The notes: generated by a model from the sequence alone, not told the origin. Positions 8,132-16,886 are shown, numbered from the stretch's first letter. The stretch is 64,000 nucleotides of DNA from Burkholderia sp. lig30 (GCF_000687455.2 NZ_JGVW01000087.1:62001-126000); one strand, 5' to 3'. Made by a program: numbers and translations.

Positions 8132-9274
8132 TTGAAAAAGAAGCTGATTCTGGGTGCGGTGGCCGCCACGCTGGCGGGCACGGCACAGGCACAAAGCAGC
8201 GTCACGATGTACGGGATTCTCGACAACGGGATCACGTACGTGAGCAACGCGGGCGGGCACTCGCTGTGGAAGCTCGACGACGGCATCAACCAGGCGTCGC
8301 GCTGGGGCATGAAGGGCGCCGAGGATCTCGGCGGCGGACTGAAGGCGATCTTCACGCTCGAGAACGGCTTCTCGCTCAATAGCGGCACCGCGGGCCACGG
8401 CGGCGCGCTGTTCGGACGCCGCGCGTTCGTCGGCCTGTCGAGCGACACCTTCGGTACGTTGATCGCCGGCTACGACTACGACTTCATCTACGACTACGTG
8501 TCGTATTACACGAACGTCGCGCAGTTCGCGCCTTCGTATGCGTTCCACGGCGCGTATGACATCGATCGACTCGCGGGCGAGCCGGTCAGCAACATGGTGC
8601 GCTATGAAACGCCGAACTGGCACGGCCTCGCGGCGGGCGTGATGTTCGGCTTCACCAACATCGCGGGCAGCTTCGGCGGCACGTCGACGGGCACGCCGCG
8701 CGTGATCAGCGGGGGCATCAAGTACAGCCCGACGGGCAGCTACAACGCGCCGTATTCGATGGCAGCGGTGTTCACCAAGACCGATGGCGGCAACGCGGCG
8801 CGCGGCGTCGGCACGATGGCCCAGGTCGCGCTGAACGCGCAGTCGATCTATACGGTTGCGGTCGGCGGGCAGGTGAATGTGACTGATGCGATTTCGGTGA
8901 ACGGTGTGTACACCTATACGAATGCATCGCAGAGCCCGCGTGGGGTGATCACGGTCGACGCGTACGAACTGGGTACGAGCTACAAGTTCTCGCCGTTCCT
9001 CACGGTGGGCGGCGGCTTTACCTATGTCAACCAGCACGCGCTCGGCAAGTACGACCTGTACAGCATGGGTGTCGACTACCGCCTGTCGAAGCGTACCGAC
9101 GTGTATCTGTTCGGCACCCTCCAGCATGCGTTCGCAGGCCAGAAGTTCGCGGACAGCTTCCTCGTCTCGACGCCGTATTCGGTGCCGGGCGCGGGCGGCT
9201 CGCTGTACGGCAATCTCGCGTCGACCTCGAAGAACCAGCTGGTGGTGCAGGCGGGGATTCGGCACACGTTCTGA
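8132..9274 (+). CDS. Gram-negative porin (OmpC-type, Burkholderia)
   Basis: General outer-membrane porin, 380 aa. The signal peptide (KKKLILGAVAATLAGTAQAQ) is followed by the mature start SSVTMYG, which is characteristic of betaproteobacterial trimeric porins. Beta-strands alternate throughout and the C-terminus ends in a phenylalanine (RHTF), the assembly signal for the BAM complex. The start is taken as the TTG at 8132 because AGGAGA lies 7-8 bp upstream and the signal peptide begins there; the ATG at 8081 would add an unlikely hydrophilic extension. It lies 71 bp after the MFS gene and is closed by a strong terminator, so the two probably form one transcript for substrate entry. Confidence 0.92.
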   Translation: MKKKLILGAVAATLAGTAQAQSSVTMYGILDNGITYVSNAGGHSLWKLDDGINQASRWGMKGAEDLGGGLKAIFTLENGFSLNSGTAGHGGALFGRRAFVGLSSDTFGTLIAGYDYDFIYDYVSYYTNVAQFAPSYAFHGAYDIDRLAGEPVSNMVRYETPNWHGLAAGVMFGFTNIAGSFGGTSTGTPRVISGGIKYSPTGSYNAPYSMAAVFTKTDGGNAARGVGTMAQVALNAQSIYTVAVGGQVNVTDAISVNGVYTYTNASQSPRGVITVDAYELGTSYKFSPFLTVGGGFTYVNQHALGKYDLYSMGVDYRLSKRTDVYLFGTLQHAFAGQKFADSFLVSTPYSVPGAGGSLYGNLASTSKNQLVVQAGIRHTF

Positions 9275-9343
9275 ATGCGTCAGGTTGCATTCCGGGGTGG
9301 GGCGGGGAGGGGAGGAATCTCTGCTCCGCAGTCCGGTTGACGG

Positions 9344-9377
9344 CGGCGTCGCGCGGTTAGTGCGACGCCGTTTTTTT
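9344..9377 (+). terminator. Rho-independent terminator after the porin
   Basis: Perfect 9-bp stem CGGCGTCGC/GCGACGCCG with a nine-base loop, directly followed by seven T residues. It closes the MFS-porin transcript and marks the last recognisable core sequence before the accessory island. Confidence 0.85.
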
Positions 9378-9577
9378 GTTTTTCTGGATGTCCGTGGGTG
9401 TCGCTTTCCGACCCAACTCGGCCGCTCGGGACGCTTCGCACCAAATGGCCGCTTACGAAGTTGAACGGACGCCCTCTCACCCACTCTCAACCGTGTGCGT
9501 TTATCAAGGGTGTCACGCGCGCGCCCCACAATAAATCTGACTTCGTTCGCGCACCCGGGCCGCTGACCTCAAGGCTC

Positions 9578-9594
9578 ATTGACTATGAGTCAAT
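9578..9594. repeat. Inverted repeat ATTGACT-ATG-AGTCAAT
   Basis: Perfect 7-bp arms with a 3-base centre, in the 276-bp spacer between the porin terminator and the end of the TIR gene. It could be a protein-binding site or a hairpin near the island edge. No T-tract follows, so it is not a convincing terminator. Confidence 0.4.
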
Positions 9595-9653
9595 CTATGC
9601 CAGAACGACTGTATCCCGCGTTTCAGGGGGCTGCTCAAAATGCTCCCTCAAAC

Positions 9654-10562
9654 CTATTTCTTTAGCGCCTTCTGCAACTTCGCCATTTCTCTCAAAAACC
9701 CGTCCGGGTCAAGTTCACGCGCAGGAATGGTTGTAATAACCCTCGTTCGCACCTGCTGCACGACATCCTGCCGCGCGAGCGTCCACTCATTAAAAACATA
9801 GTCGTCAATGGTCACCGGGATAAGTATGTCATCGCCGCCCTGCCGGGCCTCACGCTCGAAGACTCGTTCGAGTTCATTCAATACACCGCGACGCGAGAGG
9901 GAGGATTGAGAGCAAATAAGCAACACCCGGTCATGCGTATTAACACCGTCATGCATCATTCTATGCAGCTTTTGGCCCGGCAGGCTGTTGTCAGGAAAGA
10001 ACCAGGTCTTAACGTTGTGCGCCTTCAAAAACTCATTGATTTCTTTCGCCCGTTCCTCATCTAGGCCACCATAGCTAATGAAGACGGACTGGTGTAGGTC
10101 ATCCTCAGACACAATCGTTACCCTCCCGGGAAAAACCTTGAATGCTTGAGCTATCTCGTGTTCCGAAACGTGGACAGCGTTCGTTCTCACTGTTAGTACG
10201 GGGCCAAACTCAATTTCGGCTGGCGAATCAACCCGGCGAAGCATACTCTTGGCCTCGGGTAAAAAGTCCGGCACAAACAGTCCGACGCTTGCTAAACCTT
10301 TAAATACGTAGGTCGCTCCGGTAACCGCAATGTTGGCAGGGTTAATATCTAGCCCCCCCAATTCCGGCACACAGAACGAAACGTGCGCCAGCCGCCTCTT
10401 GTAGTCGACAGCCGTTAGCACGCCAACCTCATAGACGCCACCGAACATCCATTTGTCGTCGTCGTAGACCATCTCAAAACGGTCTTCGTAATACTCAGCG
10501 TCGGGGTGCTGCCTTTTCGCAAACTCCCAAGCATCAGCCAATAGCGTAGACACAATACTCAT
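9654..10562 (-). CDS. TIR-domain protein with unknown N-terminal domain
   Basis: 302-aa protein whose C-terminal half (residues ~158-300) is a TIR domain. It has the first-strand motif SVFISYGGLDE (159-169), a conserved WFFPDNSLPG loop (187-196) and S-LSRRGVLNELERV with Glu230 in the place of the catalytic glutamate of NAD-consuming TIRs. The first ~150 residues form a separate, acidic, mixed alpha/beta domain I do not recognise, perhaps a sensor or regulatory module. Bacterial TIR proteins commonly act in anti-phage immunity, either by depleting NAD or by making a signal molecule; whether this one is enzymatic is inference. It is a lone gene with weak ribosome-site evidence, convergent with the porin, and low in GC relative to the flanks. 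Confidence 0.8.
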   Translation of the reverse strand: MSIVSTLLADAWEFAKRQHPDAEYYEDRFEMVYDDDKWMFGGVYEVGVLTAVDYKRRLAHVSFCVPELGGLDINPANIAVTGATYVFKGLASVGLFVPDFLPEAKSMLRRVDSPAEIEFGPVLTVRTNAVHVSEHEIAQAFKVFPGRVTIVSEDDLHQSVFISYGGLDEERAKEINEFLKAHNVKTWFFPDNSLPGQKLHRMMHDGVNTHDRVLLICSQSSLSRRGVLNELERVFEREARQGGDDILIPVTIDDYVFNEWTLARQDVVQQVRTRVITTIPARELDPDGFLREMAKLQKALKK

Positions 10563-11421
10563 CGCGGATAACCCCGTTCTCGAGCCAACTCAAAAGCAGC
10601 AAACCGCGCGAGCCTGCCACTCCGTATGAGGGTAAATGCAGAAAGGAAGTAACGATCGCGTCCGGGTGAGCGCGTTCACCTCAATGTGACAGCGCCGTTA
10701 AAACGGTAGGCTGCAATGCTCGGCGATTCAAGGAGAAAAATCGCTTTGCAGAGGGCGAAACGTCGCTGTCGGGGATTTCAATCTTGACTGTCCCCGCGCA
10801 GCTCGATCCGTTGTGCGGCTGGGCCTTGCCTGAGCAAGCAGCACCGCACGATCGACACTGCCCCTCAAGTTGCCCAAACAACGACGGTCAACGACGGTCG
10901 TCAAGCGACACAACGTTTTAATGAAGCGCTTCCCCGGTGGCCGAACGTGCATCTGGAGGCACTCCCGATTTTCCAGGGTTGACCAACATTTTTTCTGACG
11001 CGCACTTTGATATGTGCCTTCCACGTACTAGAGTGAAGCTGGGCCGTATCGGGCCAGAATGGCGATCCACACGCGCGCAGCAAGCGTGGCCACGCCATCT
11101 GATGCCCGGTCATTTCAGGAGTGCCGACATGAGCGAAACAGTCACGCTGTCCACTAACGAAATTATCTGCATTGTCGGCCTTTCTGATTTCGCTTATGAG
11201 GGACCTTGGCGCGCACACGCACGTTTTCCTTCATGCGTCCATGGTGCCGTTCAAATCTTTCGGCCTTACCTGCGATCCGGCAGGACTTAGCGTTGCCTGC
11301 GGTATTGAAGCGCCGGAAACTGTCGATCCGCTGCGGAGTTCCGCCAATGGCTTGCCGCGTCAACCTACGCTCGTAGTGTCGACCTGATCCAGTTTTGAAG
11401 AAGCAGAATGCGAGGTTCATC
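10563..11421. other. 860-bp spacer without a convincing gene
   Basis: Short open frames here (for example 10937-11290) have no credible start context or recognisable protein. The stretch 10880-10910 has a small tandem repeat of ACGACGGTC. It should contain the promoter for the cluster starting at 11422. It may be decayed coding sequence; I could not identify a parent. Confidence 0.4.
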
Positions 11422-12246
11422 ATGGCCGGTCTAGTAATCGATCACGGCGATCCCTGGTGGCTGAGCCCCAATGTGTGGGTCACCCCAATCTCAAACCCCA
11501 GTGAGCCCTCGCCCGGAGAGCTTTCGCCGATTGTTGGTCAGAAGTACTACGCTGCGGCGAATGTCAGAAATACCACCAATGCCGACATTTACAATGCCAC
11601 GGTTTACTTCTACTGGGCAAATCCGGCACTCGGAATTATTACTTCTGTCAATGCCGTACCGATTGGCACGAGTTCAGTGACCGTGTACGGCGGTCAATCG
11701 AACAATACGCTCGAACTCAAGGTGTGGCAGCCCAGTTTCGTGAATAACGGGCATGAATGCATCATTGCCGCCGTCGTTGAAGGACAGGGACCGCCCCCGT
11801 CCGTACTGGACGGCGACGCGGACCCGACCGTCGCACAACGCAACCTCGGCGTCGTGGTCGCCAGCAAGATGGGACTTTTTCACTATCCGTTCCAGGTCTG
11901 CAATCCGAGGCGTATTGAGCAGACCTTCTCGATCCGGGCGCGGCAGGCCCCCTCCAGGGATGCCGCGCCCTTCAGCAAGAAGCTGAGTATCCAAGCAGGG
12001 CAGTTGCGTGGTCACGGTTTTCTCAGGGCAACGTGTCCGGATCCTTCGCAATACGCCACGGCGCCCCGCGTCATTGAGGACGTCAGGGTCGCGCCATTCA
12101 CCTGCACCGGTTTCACCCTGGTCGGGACGCTGGAAGCGGGCTCGGCCCTGCTGCACGTCACGCAGCACGCCAGGGACCGTATTGTCGGCGGGTTGAGCGT
12201 TCTGGTTGTTTCGGACATGGAGCAGGATCATGAGCGTAACGCTTGA
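11422..12246 (+). CDS. Unknown beta-rich protein with GDPWW motif (cluster gene 1)
   Basis: 274-aa protein, not assigned to a characterised family. The ATG at 11422 has GAGG 6-7 bp upstream and is preferred over the TTG at 11395. Residues 9-20 read GDPWWLSPNVWV; about residues 38-120 then look like an Ig-like/CARDB-type beta-sandwich (alternating strands, an YFYWANP segment, and NNGHECIIAAVVE near 108-120). DPTVAQRNLGV (134-144) is followed by a second beta-rich region to ~262 with cysteines at 160, 205 and 228. No signal peptide or membrane helix is visible, which is unusual for such domains. Its stop overlaps the next gene by 17 bp, so the two are co-translated. A structural or surface role is a guess. 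Confidence 0.7.
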   Translation: MAGLVIDHGDPWWLSPNVWVTPISNPSEPSPGELSPIVGQKYYAAANVRNTTNADIYNATVYFYWANPALGIITSVNAVPIGTSSVTVYGGQSNNTLELKVWQPSFVNNGHECIIAAVVEGQGPPPSVLDGDADPTVAQRNLGVVVASKMGLFHYPFQVCNPRRIEQTFSIRARQAPSRDAAPFSKKLSIQAGQLRGHGFLRATCPDPSQYATAPRVIEDVRVAPFTCTGFTLVGTLEAGSALLHVTQHARDRIVGGLSVLVVSDMEQDHERNA

Positions 12247-13765
12247 TATTCCGAACCGCGCGTTTGCAACCGAATACATCAGCGGCCTCATGTTGCCTGA
12301 CGGGATATTCGTCTCGACGCTGGGCATGCAGGGCATCAATGCGCACTTCCGGAATAAGGGAGGATCGGCGAGCGACCAGGCGAGAGTCTATCTTGAAAGT
12401 GTCGATGATCCCGGCATTGTGGTAACGCCTGTCACCTATCCCGTCAACCCGCTCAGTCCCGGGGCGTCCGAGCTGTTCACCTGGCAGGCGAATTTTTCTG
12501 GCGCTTCGCCCGGCAAGCACCTCATCAGCTTTATTGTGCAGACGTCGGCCGCGAGCAAGCGTCTTTTCGCCCGCATTTTTGTGGCATCCGTGCAGTTCGA
12601 TCCGGCAACCAAAACGTTCACCGGGATCGTGCCCGAAGGGCAACTTGCGGTCCAGTTCGTCGACCTGGTTGGTACCACCCAGCCCTGCGGATGCGACTGC
12701 GACTCCCCCTCAACACCCATTCACGAGGGCGTTACAACGATGCTGGCGCGCGAGTTCGTGCGCGCGACGAAGGATGGAAAATCACCGGCATGCGGGCCCT
12801 TCCTTCCGCACCAACTTGTCGTCAATCTGGTGCCGGACGCTCCATACACTGGCCAGTACGGGGATTTGCCGTTCGGTGACCCGTGGTGGAAGCTCGTGTT
12901 ATGCCTGATAGCGCTAATACTCGCGGCAGCAGCTGCCGTCGTGCAAGGGTTGTCCGGATCAGGTGATCTTACCGTGTCTGGCGGTACGAGTGGTGGTGGC
13001 GAAGACGGCACCAAGGACTGCTGCGGCATTCGCGCCTCTGGGGGCGGCACAAGCCCTGTCGCCGCCGGTTTGCTTGCGGCTGCTGCTGCGGTCGCAACTG
13101 CAGCAGGATTGTCCGACGTCAGGGACCCATTCCGGCGGGGGCAGGACCACACAAACACTCATTCTGGTGTCCTAACGACATCGGAAAACCTTAAGGCAAA
13201 GCTCATCTATCTGGAGTCCGTCCAGCTGGGCAAACCGTTTGCCATCGGCGCGCAATGGACCTATACGCGTTCGACCACGGCAGGAGACCTGACGTACACC
13301 GTGGACGAAACGCAAAACAATGTCCACGTTCTTTCCAGTTATGAGATCACTGCACCCGACGTCGTGCGCTCATACAAGCGCGAGCCGTTTATCGTTCAAG
13401 CTCAATTCCTTGCGTCGGACGGTACCCTTTTCAAGGGTGCCGAGCTATTTGTGCAGTGCTTCCTCACCGGGCCGAATGGCCGGTTCGACAAGTTCGTCCT
13501 ACAAGACAACGGCGCGGGTGGTCGCTTCGGCGACGCGGTGGCGTTGGACGGAGTGTACACCGGTGGCTATCAGTTTACCGTCGATGATCGCGGCATGTGG
13601 ACATTCCTTGTAATAGCGCAGGATGTCAATAACGCAAATCCGGACATGACACCCGATCAGGCGGCCCAGATCATAGGCGGCATGGTATTAACACATCAGC
13701 TCACGATCAGCTTTGAAGGGGGGACGTGTCCGCTTGTACCTGATGGGCACGTGAACGTTATCTAG
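12230..13765 (+). CDS. Unknown multidomain protein with central hydrophobic segments (cluster gene 2)
   Basis: 511-aa protein starting at the ATG at 12230 (GGAG 7 bp upstream), overlapping gene 1. Residues ~5-125 form an Ig-like beta domain. A cysteine knot-like CGCDCD lies at 153-158. FGDPWW (215-220) echoes the GDPWW of gene 1 and leads straight into a membrane-length hydrophobic helix (~220-240). A Gly-rich loop with a CC pair follows (264-265), then a second Ala-rich hydrophobic stretch (~277-294). The C-terminal ~190 residues are beta-rich and contain DNGAGGRFGD and LDGVYT (427-444), like the choice-of-anchor-X pattern of secreted repeat proteins. There is no N-terminal signal. The arrangement suggests a hairpin membrane anchor with beta domains on the same side. 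Function unknown. Confidence 0.7.
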   Translation: MSVTLDIPNRAFATEYISGLMLPDGIFVSTLGMQGINAHFRNKGGSASDQARVYLESVDDPGIVVTPVTYPVNPLSPGASELFTWQANFSGASPGKHLISFIVQTSAASKRLFARIFVASVQFDPATKTFTGIVPEGQLAVQFVDLVGTTQPCGCDCDSPSTPIHEGVTTMLAREFVRATKDGKSPACGPFLPHQLVVNLVPDAPYTGQYGDLPFGDPWWKLVLCLIALILAAAAAVVQGLSGSGDLTVSGGTSGGGEDGTKDCCGIRASGGGTSPVAAGLLAAAAAVATAAGLSDVRDPFRRGQDHTNTHSGVLTTSENLKAKLIYLESVQLGKPFAIGAQWTYTRSTTAGDLTYTVDETQNNVHVLSSYEITAPDVVRSYKREPFIVQAQFLASDGTLFKGAELFVQCFLTGPNGRFDKFVLQDNGAGGRFGDAVALDGVYTGGYQFTVDDRGMWTFLVIAQDVNNANPDMTPDQAAQIIGGMVLTHQLTISFEGGTCPLVPDGHVNVI

Positions 13766-13834
13766 ACTCTGCTAGGCGTCGAAGCCTGGTCCGTTCCGAA
13801 ACACGCGTGAAATTCACGTCACCGAGGAGGAAGC

Positions 13835-14152
13835 ATGTCTACATCCGGAAAGAAGGCGAAGGTGGTTTCTCTGGCCACCCTTTCGACTGAGATTGACGCG
13901 GCAATCAAGCTGGCATCCGAGCGATTGAACACGGATGTCGAGGACAGAAATGTCGTTTTTAACTGGCGGATCCAGGGTCGCTGGCTGAGGGACCTCGATC
14001 CTCAGGCGGCGGAGAAGCTTTCCAATGAGATCGCCTCACAGTTGAGATCAAAAGGCATCGAGGCCGAACCACTAACGGTGATCTCCGGGCACAGGTCCTT
14101 TAGTGGCTTCATGGACAAGGGCGGTGCCGAAGTGCCATTCACCGAACTTTGA
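13835..14152 (+). CDS. Unknown 105-aa protein (cluster gene 3)
   Basis: The ATG at 13835 has an excellent GAGGAGG ribosome site. The protein has a helical first half (a basic tail, then STEIDAAIKLASERLN and a LDPQAAEKLSNEIASQLRS helix around residues 55-70) and ends in a short extended tail (VISGHRSFSGF...). There are no cysteines, signal peptide or membrane segment. It is 69 bp after gene 2 and 26 bp before gene 4, same strand, so it belongs to the cluster. I do not recognise the family; size and charge would fit an adaptor, chaperone or regulator, but nothing in the sequence decides this. Confidence 0.6.
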   Translation: MSTSGKKAKVVSLATLSTEIDAAIKLASERLNTDVEDRNVVFNWRIQGRWLRDLDPQAAEKLSNEIASQLRSKGIEAEPLTVISGHRSFSGFMDKGGAEVPFTEL

Positions 14153-14178
14153 CTTCGAGCCGGTCGATGGAGGTCGAC

Positions 14179-14631
14179 ATGAAGCCAGCCACTGAGCAGT
14201 ACTCCTGTCCAAGCGGCCAGCCTGATATGCCCGAGGCGAGAGTGTTCGCGATTGTGGGTGGCACGGCCGGTCAACCCGAGGTGTCGTACCTCAAGTCTGA
14301 AGCTCACGTCCCTGTCGAAGACGTCGAGAATACCGGGCTCGATCCAAACCTTGTTTTCAGGATCGCTGCGCGTTGCGACGGGGCTAGATGCGGAAACTAT
14401 GATGGCGGGAGATGTAGCCTCGGCAAGAAGATCGTCGCCGAACTGATAGAGGTGGTGGACGTGGCGCCACCTTGCCAGATTCGCGCCACTTGTCGCTGGT
14501 TTGCCGAGAATTCTTACGCGGCATGCCTTCGCTGCCCTCAGGTCGTTACGTTGTCACGGCAGCCCGACACTAAACGAACAGAAGAACCCGGCGAGCGCGT
14601 GGGCAAGGACAGCGAGCTCACGGCGTTATAG
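14179..14631 (+). CDS. Cysteine-rich protein, possible metal/Fe-S binder (cluster gene 4)
   Basis: 150-aa protein; the ATG at 14179 with GGAGG 5 bp upstream is chosen over upstream in-frame starts. It carries clustered cysteines: one near the N-terminus, CDGARCGNYDGGRC in the middle, and CQIRATCRWFAENSYAACLR followed by CP in the C-terminal third. The C-x4-CRWF-x6-AC-x2-C pattern resembles a conserved family sometimes loosely annotated as nitrogen-fixation or Fe-S related in other bacteria; I recall it only at that level. The spacing suits a zinc or iron-sulphur site. It is the last gene of the cluster. A redox or maturation role for the cysteine-containing partners is inference. Confidence 0.6.
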   Translation: MKPATEQYSCPSGQPDMPEARVFAIVGGTAGQPEVSYLKSEAHVPVEDVENTGLDPNLVFRIAARCDGARCGNYDGGRCSLGKKIVAELIEVVDVAPPCQIRATCRWFAENSYAACLRCPQVVTLSRQPDTKRTEEPGERVGKDSELTAL

Positions 14632-14668
14632 AGGTGCTCATTCCTTGCGGCCCATTTCAGTCACATGA

Positions 14669-14833
14669 AAATCTGCACTGGCGCAAAAGCTCAACGTGAC
14701 ACCGACCGAGCTCGATCAGTATCTGGTCGAGCACGCGATCTCCGACACGGAGCATCTCACCCTGCTCAACCTGGCGCCGGTTGACCTGTTTTCGAAGGGG
14801 TTTTGTCGCAGTAAGGCTCAAGGAGCAGGCTAG
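14669..14833 (+). pseudogene. Coding remnant (LAQKLNVTPTELDQYLVEHA frame)
   Basis: An open frame of 54 codons, bounded by stops, reads like real protein in its middle (KLNVTPTELDQYLVEHAIS, then a DTEHLTLLNL segment) but lacks a start and runs into unrelated sequence. It appears to be an internal fragment of a longer helical protein. I could not name the parent. The flanks of the 14632-15363 spacer show no other gene. Confidence 0.3.
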
Positions 14834-15363
14834 ATCGATATGCGAAGTACTGCTTATCTTGCGAGATCGTAGAATTGATTAGCGGCAGACGGACGGGTTC
14901 CGCGAGCGCGCTTCATCTGCCCTTTGATAATCATGTGCATTTATATGAACGCCTCCCGTTTGCGAAGCAATTTCGCCTGCTTTGACGTACAGGATCGGCT
15001 GCGGCTGTATATACGGCCTTACTGCAGCCGGTAGGGACGCAGCGGCCTCTATGAAATTCGCTGACTCGCATCTCATTGACCTCACGAGCTGGTAGCTCTT
15101 ATGTTAGCAGTCAGCGCGCCCCAATGGCCGCTCAGACCGATTTGTGCGCGCAGTTCGTCCGTCCGGTTCCGGAGTATTGCCGCCGTTCCAACGACAGGTT
15201 TCGCCGCTTGCCGAACGACCGGTTGTGGCCGATCCCGACCACCGTGGCCGGCCCGACTACGGTCGTTCGCTGCCCATCGCGGTCGCCCTGGTTATGCCGG
15301 GAGCAGTCGGATCTTGGAAAGAGTAGACTTGCCCACTCCCATTCGCCGTTCAAGGTAGTCTCT
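14834..15363. other. Spacer without a gene before the glutaredoxin-like ORF
   Basis: About 530 bp with only short frames. The portion from ~15120 on contains GGCCG/CGGTCG-rich degenerate repeats similar in flavour to the spacers at 15.8, 17.0, 18.2, 20.6 and 21.3 kb. The promoter of the next gene should lie at its right end, but no clear hexamers were assigned. Confidence 0.35.
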
Positions 15364-15738
15364 ATGTTGATAAAAGCCCTACGCGTCGGTCTCGGCCAGT
15401 TGATTTTACTCAGCGACGCCGTCAGTCGCCCACGCCCGCAGCGCCGTGGGGCGCAAGGTCAGGCGAATGTAGAAAAAGAAGCGGCGCGGCTATCGCTGTA
15501 TCAGTTCCATTCGTGCCCCTTCTGCGTCAAGACGCGGCGCGCCCTGCATCGTCTGAATGTACCGATGACGCTGCACGACGCCAAAAACGATCCCATCGCA
15601 CGGGATCGTTTGCTGGCCGGTGGCGGCAAGATCAAAGTGCCTTGCCTGCATATTCAAGAAGAGGGCCAGTCGCGCTGGTTGTACGAGTCCAACGCGATCA
15701 TCGCCTATCTAGAGCAACGCTTCGCCGGGATCGCGTAA
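15364..15738 (+). CDS. Glutaredoxin-like protein with N-terminal hydrophobic extension
   Basis: 124-aa protein from the ATG at 15364. It begins with a short amphipathic or hydrophobic segment (residues ~3-18) and a basic linker, then a thioredoxin-fold glutaredoxin domain starting LSLYQFHSCPFCVKT with the CPFC redox motif. It continues with IKVPCL (the cis-proline loop) and WLYESNAIIAYLEQRF, the GSH-binding helix. This architecture is a common uncharacterised glutaredoxin/GST-N family in proteobacteria. It likely reduces glutathionylated or disulphide substrates, perhaps near the membrane. The open frame extends upstream to 15076, but that part is shadow sequence. It stands alone, with spacers on both sides. 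Confidence 0.85.
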   Translation: MLIKALRVGLGQLILLSDAVSRPRPQRRGAQGQANVEKEAARLSLYQFHSCPFCVKTRRALHRLNVPMTLHDAKNDPIARDRLLAGGGKIKVPCLHIQEEGQSRWLYESNAIIAYLEQRFAGIA

Positions 15739-16053
15739 CCCGTCGCGCGCAAACGTGAGGCGGGTATGAAAGCTTCCGGCCCAAGTTCGCTCCGTGGCAT
15801 CGAGCTTAGTTGTCTACGGCTCCAGATTCCAGCTGACATCGGCCGTATGACGGGCCGGGGTTTGGTTTATGCCGCTCCTCCAAGGGCCGCCTGCGACCCT
15901 CAAGAGCCGTTCGTGGCGAGGGCAAACGAGTGGCTGCTTCCGGATGTTCAGCAGCCAACCGGCGCAGTCCCGGTGACCCGGCGAGATCGATACCACACCG
16001 ATGAACCCCTCCGCGCTCACGAACGGAGATGGTCGTCCTTCAGTCTTCGGTTC
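15739..16053. other. Spacer, no gene seen
   Basis: 315 bp between the glutaredoxin-like gene and the end of the minus-strand gene at 16054. It carries GGGCCGGGG/GTGACCCGG-type degenerate repeats and no convincing frame, terminator or RNA. Confidence 0.35.
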
Positions 16054-16845
16054 TTAAGCGTCCCCGTATCGCACGTAAAGCTCATGTGACTCTCGTTCGC
16101 CCGTGCCCGTCAGCACCCACAGGCGCAAAATCGCGTTTGTCGGCATGCGCCCCCACCAATTGTTGAGGAGAATTCGGTAACGAAAATAGGCGCCAGCCTC
16201 GAGAACGTAGGGTTCGCATGAGGCTTTGACCAAGACATTTACCGCTTCGCCACCATCCCCATCCTCGTCCAATTCGACATCCGAGACGCCTATTTTCGGC
16301 ATCTCAATAACGTATGTCTCATTCATTGGCAACTTGCGGGCCTCTGGGAGATCGCCCGCGTAGCCCAGGATTTGGTAGCTAAAATGCGCGACATAGACCA
16401 CTCGCACCCCTACGGCCAGGATCGTTAAATCCCTCTCGCGGATATTATGAAGCAAAACGTCAAAGCTAGGCGTTGAATCGGACAAACCATTTTTTATCGA
16501 AAAGTACTGCATACGAGAAAACTTGCTCATTGCAAGTTTCGTATTCTCATGGTACAAACAGGGAAACCTCACGCCGTCATTTTCCGCCCAATCGTCGTTA
16601 TTGTCAGCGATTTTCACGTTGACGAATTCCAGCGCTTTTTCGTCGCTTTTTGCGGTTTCCTCCGCAGTCGATTTCAGACGAGCCTTTTCTTCGGTCTCCA
16701 GCGCGAGTTTGCGTATTTCGGCCCGATTTTTCCTAATGGTCAACCACGCACCGAAGGCGGTTAGAACCGCAGTGACAAAAGCAAGCGCGCCAACGAGAAA
16801 CGGCCAGCCCTTGACGGCCAGCTTTTCTAATTCGAGGACGGACAT
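16054..16845 (-). CDS. Membrane-anchored coiled-coil protein, unknown function
   Basis: 263-aa protein with one membrane helix near the N-terminus (about residues 14-36) followed by a charged coiled coil (~38-75, Arg/Lys/Glu-rich) and a soluble, mostly beta C-terminal domain (~85-260) containing NWWGRMPTN. Such one-helix plus coiled-coil proteins are common in islands and are often defence or toxin-immunity parts, but I cannot name this family. The ATG at 16845 follows a GGGGG stretch at suitable spacing. Its topology resembles the protein at 19630, though the sequences differ. Composition is lower in GC than the flanks. Confidence 0.7.
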   Translation of the reverse strand: MSVLELEKLAVKGWPFLVGALAFVTAVLTAFGAWLTIRKNRAEIRKLALETEEKARLKSTAEETAKSDEKALEFVNVKIADNNDDWAENDGVRFPCLYHENTKLAMSKFSRMQYFSIKNGLSDSTPSFDVLLHNIRERDLTILAVGVRVVYVAHFSYQILGYAGDLPEARKLPMNETYVIEMPKIGVSDVELDEDGDGGEAVNVLVKASCEPYVLEAGAYFRYRILLNNWWGRMPTNAILRLWVLTGTGERESHELYVRYGDA

Positions 16846-16886
16846 TTCAAGAGCCCCCTTCTATGAGCAGTAGTTTGTCAAGGTCT

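Noticed and set aside
10937-11290. 117-codon plus-strand ORF in the 860-bp spacer
   Set aside because: Start lacks a ribosome site and the translation shows no domain-like pattern; probably chance or decay.
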